Shown here piece by piece: positions 32,776 through 38,525 of a stretch of 38,525 nt of DNA (within the stretch, counting starts at the first letter, position 1; every line of letters begins with the position of its first letter). The notes beneath the pieces are model-generated. The model did no database searches, was not told where the DNA came from, and saw only the letters and a program-made list of their open reading frames with translations. Source of the stretch: Bacteroidota bacterium. Its GTDB lineage: Bacteria > Bacteroidota > Bacteroidia > Bacteroidales > CAIXZF01. A program made the position numbers and the translations under genes. The stretch is from positions 1-38,525 of the forward strand of contig JAKLIX010000025.1 of assembly GCA_022709385.1 (NCBI GenBank), written 5' to 3'.

Positions 32776-32805
32776 CACAACTTCTAAACCAATAAACCCC
32801 TAAAC
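32776..32805. repeat. CTCAACTTCTAAACC dispersed repeat, copy 5
   Basis: CACAACTTCTAAACCAATAA followed by ACCCCTAAAC. It is followed by AGAATTAATTGAACC and the ACATAG hairpin, as at 29088-29189. Confidence 0.6.
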
Positions 32806-32824
32806 TGCATATTAGAATTAATTG

Positions 32825-32878
32825 AACCACATAGGACACATAGGGTAATTACCTATGTGATCTATGTGCCTATGTTTT
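32825..32878. repeat. ACATAG hairpin repeat, copy 3
   Basis: AACCACATAGGACACATAGG pairs with CCTATGTGATCTATGTGCC. It is nearly identical to copy 2 and shares its left flank. Confidence 0.7.
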
Positions 32879-32930
32879 GAAAATAAAGAGAATAAGCACG
32901 GTCAACATGCCGGCTAAAGTTCTTAGCTAC

Positions 32931-33032
32931 TATACCGAAAGAACACAGGAATGCGAAAAATGTGCATCCAAAGTCATCAGTATAAAGAATCTAAGCGAAA
33001 ATTGCTTCGCATTTTCACTAAGATTCAGTATA
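32931..33032. mobile_element. 102-bp MITE with TATACYGAA ends (uninterrupted copy)
   Basis: It starts TATACCGAA and ends TTCAGTATA, so the ends are 8/9 inverted repeats. The right half folds as a strong hairpin (GAATCTAAGCGAAAAT with ATTTTCACTAAGATTC, 32987-33026). It ends 12 nt beyond the stop of the 33045-34541 gene, where the hairpin could act as that gene's 3' end. The interrupted copy is at 27504-27707. Confidence 0.7.
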
Positions 33033-33044
33033 CAGGACCCAGAC

Positions 33045-34541
33045 TTACCTCACTACCACCACTTTTACCCTGCCGGCGGATCTGTTGTTTTTAATGAGAA
33101 CTCCGGTGTAAACCCCCTCGGCAAGGTCGTTAACCGGTTCCCTGAGGATGGATTGCCAGGGGGCTATCCGGTATTTTTTGACCTGCTGCCCTGTGAGATT
33201 ATAAAGGCTGAACTCCATTTCACCGGCATCAAAAGGTCCATTGATGTCAAGAGTAAGCATATCATGGACAGGGTTTGGACTGACGGTAAGATGAAATTGT
33301 TCTTTATATACATCTTCTGTATGCATCCATGGAATAGTATCACATTCCGATCCCGCTATCCGGCCAAGACGGAAATGCGGGAAGTTTGGGATAAATGTAG
33401 AATACCTGCTAAGACAGACAGCATTAAGTTGAAAATCACAAGTACTTCCGTATAAATCCGGATGATTGACCACGGACATGCACAAATTATTGTGAGAATG
33501 CTGGAAATAGATTTTCCCGTCAGGTGCAAGAATACAAGAGGAAAAATGGTCGGTGTTTGGCAAATAATGTATGATATGCTTGGTGGCTTCTATGTTTTGC
33601 GCTTCAAGGTCATATTGTTGCAATTCCCTTCCCTTGGTGACATAAAGATACCTTGAATCGGGAGAAACAGCCTTGCCTGCAATTCCTGAGTTACTACCGC
33701 AATAGAATTCCTGGTATTTGATAAGATTGCCATAGCAGCGGTCGAAATGTAGTATTTCCATTAGTTCATTTTGTGACACATAGGTTGCTGAAGATTTAAT
33801 TATCTTCGTTCCATTAGTGGAAAATACGAAACTTCCATTTACTAAATTTTCTCTGACTCTTGTTTCACTGAATTTTTTTAGCTGCCATAGGTTTATTCCC
33901 TGTGGCGACAGCAATAAAATATAGTACCAGTCATAGAATTGTCTTTGTGCGATAATCCACCAGTCGCGTCCGTTGGCATGCCTGCAGGCGCTGAGTAATC
34001 CCATATCCAGTGAATCCACGATAACAGGAAAGTTCTTTTCGGTAACATCACCCAAACCTCCGTCCAAAGTCATATCCACTGTTGTTGCTAAGAGTTCGCT
34101 GATACCGCAATTAAAATCTTCACACCATTTTTCATGGATAATGACATACCGTTCTGGTGAACCGGGATACGGAAGCGCAATTGCTCCGTACGGTATCCTA
34201 TAACCAAATTCATCCCAGTAGTTGTAAGCAAAACCATAGTTCAGCGAATCACCATGAGGCATTTTGACTCTGTTGTGGTTAGCCACCTGTTTTCCATTGG
34301 TGTAAAACAGTAAGTCTCCTTCCGGGCTGCACATACTGGCATTCGTAAAGACGAAATCAACTTCCTGGTCGGGGTAAGAAACGGTCATGGGGGAGGTGTT
34401 AAAGTCGAAGATAATTCCTCCGTGCGTGGGGCCGTCATCATAGCCGAAGTTCCAGATATAATCCCTGCGGGCATCGGGGTAATACTGGCCCCGCAGCTGC
34501 AGGGCCAGTATCATCATGAAAAAGACAACAGTTGATCTCAT
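33045..34541 (-). CDS. T9SS cargo protein, WD40/PD40-like, coupled to upstream beta-helix gene
   Basis: The ATG at 34541 gives 498 residues. The stop codon of the upstream gene (34543-34541) shares its last base with this ATG (TGATG), a clear sign of translational coupling; a listed TTG start three bases earlier is unnecessary. The N-terminus is an export signal (MRSTVVFFMMILALQLRG). The middle contains propeller-like segments (SPEGDLLFYTNGKQV, SPDSRYLYVTKGRELQQYD, APDGKIYF) of the PD40/WD40-like type seen in Bacteroidota surface proteins. The C-terminus (from VSPNPVHDMLTLDI to RVKVVVVR) is a T9SS type A sorting domain. No enzyme motif is visible, and the function is unknown. Confidence 0.87.
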   Translation of the reverse strand: MRSTVVFFMMILALQLRGQYYPDARRDYIWNFGYDDGPTHGGIIFDFNTSPMTVSYPDQEVDFVFTNASMCSPEGDLLFYTNGKQVANHNRVKMPHGDSLNYGFAYNYWDEFGYRIPYGAIALPYPGSPERYVIIHEKWCEDFNCGISELLATTVDMTLDGGLGDVTEKNFPVIVDSLDMGLLSACRHANGRDWWIIAQRQFYDWYYILLLSPQGINLWQLKKFSETRVRENLVNGSFVFSTNGTKIIKSSATYVSQNELMEILHFDRCYGNLIKYQEFYCGSNSGIAGKAVSPDSRYLYVTKGRELQQYDLEAQNIEATKHIIHYLPNTDHFSSCILAPDGKIYFQHSHNNLCMSVVNHPDLYGSTCDFQLNAVCLSRYSTFIPNFPHFRLGRIAGSECDTIPWMHTEDVYKEQFHLTVSPNPVHDMLTLDINGPFDAGEMEFSLYNLTGQQVKKYRIAPWQSILREPVNDLAEGVYTGVLIKNNRSAGRVKVVVVR

Positions 34542-37500
34542 CAATGTGGCAGGAATACGAGTTTACCGATTTGCTTTTCAAAGGTAGGGCTTTTTATCCG
34601 CACTGTGTATAAACCCGCTGAAATATTGCTGATATCCAGGCTTGTACTTCCGCCTTCAAGGTTGAGTGTGTATTGTCTGCAGGTTTGTCCTGTTGTATTT
34701 ATGAGCAGGAACTCCACATTGGATGCGGATGGGAGATCCCAGGTCAGACTTAGATGACCGGTTGCTGGATTGGGATAATAACTGAAACTGATTTCTGAGT
34801 TACTGACCGGTGCTGGCTGCAGCTTGTTTTTGATGATGCCTTCAGTAAGGCAGGATTCCATGTCATTGAAAAGGGTGTCATAATAAGCTGAAAGAAGCGA
34901 TCTTGCCAGATAAACCGCTGGTCCTCCCGACACCGGACATTGCGCTGCAATCAGCCACAAATTATCCATTTGCTGAGTGTCGAATCCAAGGATACCTTTT
35001 GCTATGGTGTTCAGGTAGATGTCGTTGACGGTTTTCTCATTCAGCATAATCAGCGTACTGGCTTCCAAAGCATTGTTGATCCCCAGTGCAACATCCGCCA
35101 TCTGGCTTCTTTCCTGTATCAGCAGATTTCTCCATTCGTTCAATTCCGAAGTCAGCAATTTGACTGAAGCCATTATGGTAATTCGCAGATCCAGCAAATC
35201 TTGTAATTCTGCCGGATCACTTGTCTCCATGATAAGTCCGCTGATCTGTCTTAATGTGTCATTGTGCGGTTCCAAGCTTTGTTTTAAGTCTTTGATAATC
35301 AACAACAGATCAGACAAGGATGCTTCCGTACTTCTGATAAAAACGGAAAGGTCCTGATAATCCCTGGCCGGCGTATTGATGATAGAATCCATAAAGCTTG
35401 TGAAAACAGGCTGGTTTACCTGAAGCACGGGGTAGTCAGATAATTTCTGGTAAAGGTTACGCGAGGTTACCCAACGGATCTCCTCCAGGTAGTTCTCAAA
35501 GGGTAGTTCGTTCATTGCTACGCAACTGTCATAGGATGAAAGGACGGAGTCCATGGCAATATCAAGTTCTTCAACGGACTCAAAGGACAGGCATAACTCC
35601 TCAATCTCTGAACAATCCCAGGGATTCTGTTGGGAAATATCAAACCAATATAGAGGAGAAAAGTTTGGGTTTGGCCAATAAGGATAACTCTGAGGTGTAC
35701 GGTACAATGAGTTAATATATAGCGCTGAATTATCATGCCGGGCACCTTCAAGCAAACAAGCCTGGTACCATACATTCCCTTTATCAATCTGATGGCCGGT
35801 TATGGCCTGGTCTCCATAATGCAGGCCATTGCTGTGCGTCAGGAACATATTCCCCCTGAAATTGGTGCCGGTACAATAGCCGTCGAATTTCACTCCTTCG
35901 AAGGTGTTGTGCAACAGGTTGCAGGATAAGGTCGAGTTCTTTGTTGTTTCGACATGGATGCCGATATCATTCCCATACTCTGGATCTGTCCCGTAAATAA
36001 TGTTGCAATTGATCGTATGAGCCCTGCAATCTTCAACATAGATACCCTTCTGGACAGCATTTGGGTCGTTCAGTTCAATGTAATTGTTCACGATCATGGT
36101 TTCCTTTGTTTCCCGGCAAATGATACCGAAGTTTGACGCATCGTTAACATACAGTTCATTGTTGTAAATCGAACAGAACTGGTCGGGGAGGTTCCCGCTC
36201 TCATTCAGTTCGATACAAGCGGGAACCACTCCGGCCGGTAATCCTCCTGGATTTGAGACAGAAATGTAATTATTTCCGATAAAGGTATAATCAACCGGAT
36301 CGTTCTGGTACATGTTCACCCCGTGGTCGTTACAGAAAATGGTGTTGTTGTCAACACTTGTGTACCGGTCTATCCCGTTTTCCACGTGGATACCGACGCT
36401 CATGTCGGTCATATGGACATCCTTCACGATGGCATCATTGTTTCTGATATACACACCGTAACTGCAATTGTCGAATTCCGGGTTGTTCGGATCGTCATTG
36501 CCATACATTTCCAATATTCCCTGGAAAGCGAATACAGTATTACTTGATGAAAAAATAGCACAACCATCTGCAATAGATGTAGGTGTCATGCTGATGTTAG
36601 ATGTTATGTCACTGAAAAAGAAAGTATTGGGTTCAATGATCACCTGGTCGATATCTATACAATGAACTCCGTTATGGAGATGGTGAAAGGAGTTGACCAT
36701 TCCGTTGGTAAAAGTAATGTTGCTCTCAACTATCAGTAAACCAGCAAATCCTATATCTCCTGCAAAGGGAGGAAGCATGTTGTTGTCAGAGTAGAATTCA
36801 TTATCAACAATTGAGTAACTGTATGGATTTTCCTGAATTGTCAGTCCAGAATTATTATTCAGAAAAATATTGTCCTCAATTTCAAGATTATTTGTGTTCG
36901 TTGACATATTCATGCTGTGTACTCCGAGGCATCCATCCTGGATGGTACAGTTTTTCATGATCATTGATTCATTATATCCTACATTCATAATGACATCCCA
37001 CATTTCATCACATCCGTGAACATGAACATTATTCAATTCCAGGGTAGATCCATCCATAACCGCTATGTGTGCCTGTGGCAGGAGAATCAATTCGGTAATG
37101 TTTGAAAAGTCATAGGTTTGATCAAGATTGAAGAAGCCGTTCACAACGACGGTTGGTTCAGGAGGAGGGGTGGTGACCTGACTGGCGTACTTTTGATTGA
37201 TAAGAAATACTTCCTTGTCAGAGCAACAATCTATTACTGTTATCTCTATTGATTCTGTAAGGTAATTGTTTCCGTCAAAGACCGTAAGATAGTAATAGCC
37301 GGCCTGATTCAGACTGGTGATCGGAACATCTACAGTCTGCTGCTGAGAACCATTCCAGCCCGGTCCACTCCATGTGTAGGAAACATATCCTGAGGCGGCA
37401 TCAAGATGCAGTGTGGAATTAAGGCAAACCATGGATTCGCGGACAATGATCAGGGTGTTTTCGTTATTGGTTACGGATACATCAAAGTAGAAAGTGTCAA

Positions 37501-37786
37501 TGCTTGCGAGCAGGGTATCCCAGACTATCAAACGGTATTGTCCGTCATAGGAGGTATCTGCGCTGCTGATGATGTTGAACTGATCGTCTGAGTAAAAGTT
37601 GTTCGGGCCTGTCCAATCAAAGACATGGCCCTTGAGGTAGTAGAATCCGAGCGTTTCGCCCTCTTCAACCGGAGAGTTGTAATACGGTGATTCTGTTCCG
37701 GGAAGCGGTAAACAATTGTTCTGTGAATGAGCCGCAAAGCATGGCAACAATAACAAAGATGTTAAGAGGCAAGGTAATTTCTTCAT
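34541..37786 (-). CDS. Large secreted parallel beta-helix protein with T9SS sorting domain
   Basis: The 1,081-residue product has a signal peptide (MKKLPCLLTSLLLLPCFAAH). Two Ig/PKD-like segments follow (about 25-185; the second has YVSYTWSGPGW). A long right-handed beta-helix region then runs from about 215 to 700, with many Asn-rich turns such as NCTIQDG and DNEFYSDNN. A helical stretch with SLSDLLLIIKDLKQSLEP (about 780-960) follows, and a T9SS type A domain begins at YYPNPATGHLSL and ends in KLVFLPH. Such helices often bind or cleave polysaccharides, but no lyase or hydrolase residues could be named. It is the first gene of a two-gene unit, and a long CT tract lies about 145 nt upstream. 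Confidence 0.88.
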   Translation of the reverse strand: MKKLPCLLTSLLLLPCFAAHSQNNCLPLPGTESPYYNSPVEEGETLGFYYLKGHVFDWTGPNNFYSDDQFNIISSADTSYDGQYRLIVWDTLLASIDTFYFDVSVTNNENTLIIVRESMVCLNSTLHLDAASGYVSYTWSGPGWNGSQQQTVDVPITSLNQAGYYYLTVFDGNNYLTESIEITVIDCCSDKEVFLINQKYASQVTTPPPEPTVVVNGFFNLDQTYDFSNITELILLPQAHIAVMDGSTLELNNVHVHGCDEMWDVIMNVGYNESMIMKNCTIQDGCLGVHSMNMSTNTNNLEIEDNIFLNNNSGLTIQENPYSYSIVDNEFYSDNNMLPPFAGDIGFAGLLIVESNITFTNGMVNSFHHLHNGVHCIDIDQVIIEPNTFFFSDITSNISMTPTSIADGCAIFSSSNTVFAFQGILEMYGNDDPNNPEFDNCSYGVYIRNNDAIVKDVHMTDMSVGIHVENGIDRYTSVDNNTIFCNDHGVNMYQNDPVDYTFIGNNYISVSNPGGLPAGVVPACIELNESGNLPDQFCSIYNNELYVNDASNFGIICRETKETMIVNNYIELNDPNAVQKGIYVEDCRAHTINCNIIYGTDPEYGNDIGIHVETTKNSTLSCNLLHNTFEGVKFDGYCTGTNFRGNMFLTHSNGLHYGDQAITGHQIDKGNVWYQACLLEGARHDNSALYINSLYRTPQSYPYWPNPNFSPLYWFDISQQNPWDCSEIEELCLSFESVEELDIAMDSVLSSYDSCVAMNELPFENYLEEIRWVTSRNLYQKLSDYPVLQVNQPVFTSFMDSIINTPARDYQDLSVFIRSTEASLSDLLLIIKDLKQSLEPHNDTLRQISGLIMETSDPAELQDLLDLRITIMASVKLLTSELNEWRNLLIQERSQMADVALGINNALEASTLIMLNEKTVNDIYLNTIAKGILGFDTQQMDNLWLIAAQCPVSGGPAVYLARSLLSAYYDTLFNDMESCLTEGIIKNKLQPAPVSNSEISFSYYPNPATGHLSLTWDLPSASNVEFLLINTTGQTCRQYTLNLEGGSTSLDISNISAGLYTVRIKSPTFEKQIGKLVFLPH

Positions 37787-37930
37787 TGTGTTAATATTAT
37801 TTTAATGAATTGAAATGATTAAGGAGATGAATATTGATGTAACAACCCGGGAATTATCCCTGTGTTTAAGCGTGCGTCGCTTTCCGTGAATGGATCGCAA
37901 CCGAAGGTAGTAAAGGTCAGGGGATCTAAT

Positions 37931-38001
<71 letters not shown>

Positions 38002-38058
38002 GGGAATAGGCAATACAAGGAAATTATCAGCATGAAATGCTTGATAAATAATGAAAAT

Positions 38059-38377
38059 CGATGATGTTACAGACTTCATTGCTACTCAATTGTTCAAAGC
38101 AAGATTTGTTGGGAAGTGATGTCCGGGCAGGTTTGGGGTGTTAGTCCGGATTCTGTGGTTTAGCTATGAAGAGATGTTACCAGAGCAACAAGATTTCTGC
38201 TTTGGGCACATAAATTTATAACATAAAAAGTAAAATGTCCCACTTATGTTGATAAATAATTTAAATCCCCCATATTCGTATCCGTGGCATGGTTATGTTG
38301 AAGTGAGGGATTTACTTGTTTCTTAATCGATCATTACCAAGATACGAAACGATGCTTCGACTCCGCTTCTAAATGAC
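38059..38377. repeat. Upstream repeat block, copy R3 (MITE-free site)
   Basis: Nearly collinear with R1 (28258-28678): CGATGATGTTACAG, GAGCAACAAGATTTCTGC, GGGCACATAAATTTATAAC, TTTCTTAATCGA and GATGCTTCGAC occur in order. Here TTTACTTG is uninterrupted and gives the empty site for the MITE at 28512-28616. The block ends in a GCTTCGACTCCGC repeat (38351-38377). Confidence 0.75.
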
Positions 38378-38408
38378 GTCACAACTCATTAAACCTTAAA
38401 CTTTGAGT

Positions 38409-38425
38409 CCCCTCCGAAAAGGGGG
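38409..38425 (-). terminator. Possible terminator hairpin near right edge
   Basis: CCCCT and AGGGG arms close a short loop. On the minus strand it is preceded by TTAACC and not followed by a T-tract, so support is weak. It could mark the 3' end of a minus-strand gene beyond the window. Confidence 0.25.
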
Positions 38426-38525
38426 TTAATTGATTAGCTAAATAGTACAAATTGATTTCGATAACACACAGTGGTGAATAAATCAGTCCACTTTTCTCTG
38501 CAGATATTTATTTTGGAGCGGTAAA

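Noticed and set aside
32877..33455. Plus-strand open frame running over the MITE and into the 33045 gene
   Set aside because: Its first part is repeat DNA and the rest is antisense to a T9SS protein.
38426..38525. Possible 3' end of a minus-strand gene at the right edge
   Set aside because: One frame stays open for about 30 codons, but there is no recognisable motif and the stretch is too short to judge.

Overview
This window looks like a piece of a Bacteroidota chromosome or metagenome-assembled genome. The evidence is type IX secretion (T9SS) C-terminal sorting domains on several very large secreted proteins, genes without Shine-Dalgarno sites, putative TAnnTTTG-type -7 promoter boxes, an alternative complex III (ACIII) respiratory cluster, and a DUF4492 gene beside cydA. 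I cannot place it more finely than the phylum. No rRNA, tRNA or CRISPR array was seen.

Layout. (1) 1-4523, + strand: the 3' part of a giant PKD/HYR/parallel-beta-helix T9SS cargo protein. (2) 4829-7852, - strand: a C39-like cysteine-peptidase lipoprotein, CorA, the DNA glycosylase Tag, and a REP-associated (RAYT/IS200-like) transposase. A perfect 28-bp GTAG-footed palindrome lies about 150 bp upstream of the transposase. (3) 8159-24628, - strand: seventeen tightly packed co-directional genes (largest gap 36 nt) that read as one respiratory supra-operon. In transcription order they are actA-actB-actC-actD-actE-actF, a SCO copper chaperone, ctaD-ctaE-ctaF-ctaC (caa3 oxidase), ctaB, a copper-type HMA lipoprotein, DUF4492, cydA, cydB, and a 36-residue single-TM protein not previously called here. 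(4) 25172-37786, - strand: three two-gene units of secreted proteins. Two of them are paralogous copies of the same cassette (a small Cys-rich exported protein plus a beta-propeller T9SS protein). The third is a beta-helix T9SS protein translationally coupled to a second T9SS protein. The spacers between these units (about 0.4-1.2 kb) are packed with dispersed palindromic repeats, MITE-like elements and (CT)n tracts.

How the parts fit together. ACIII (ActABCDEF) oxidises menaquinol and can pass electrons to the cytochrome c domain fused to CtaC and on to the A2-type haem-copper oxidase CtaD. SCO and the HMA lipoprotein are the likely copper-delivery helpers, and CtaB makes haem O. Cytochrome bd (CydAB) is a second quinol oxidase that takes electrons before ACIII. 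Finding it co-linear with ACIII-caa3, without an obvious internal promoter, is unusual and implies co-expression of both branches.

The most interesting material is outside the textbook genes. It includes the duplicated Cys-rich/propeller cassette, a filled-site/empty-site pair that shows a ~103-bp MITE inserting at TA, nested copies of that MITE (one separating the two genes of a cassette), two long CT microsatellites about 130-145 bp upstream of exported-protein genes, a GTAG-hairpin repeat family that may be the substrate of the local RAYT, and the tiny membrane protein after cydB.
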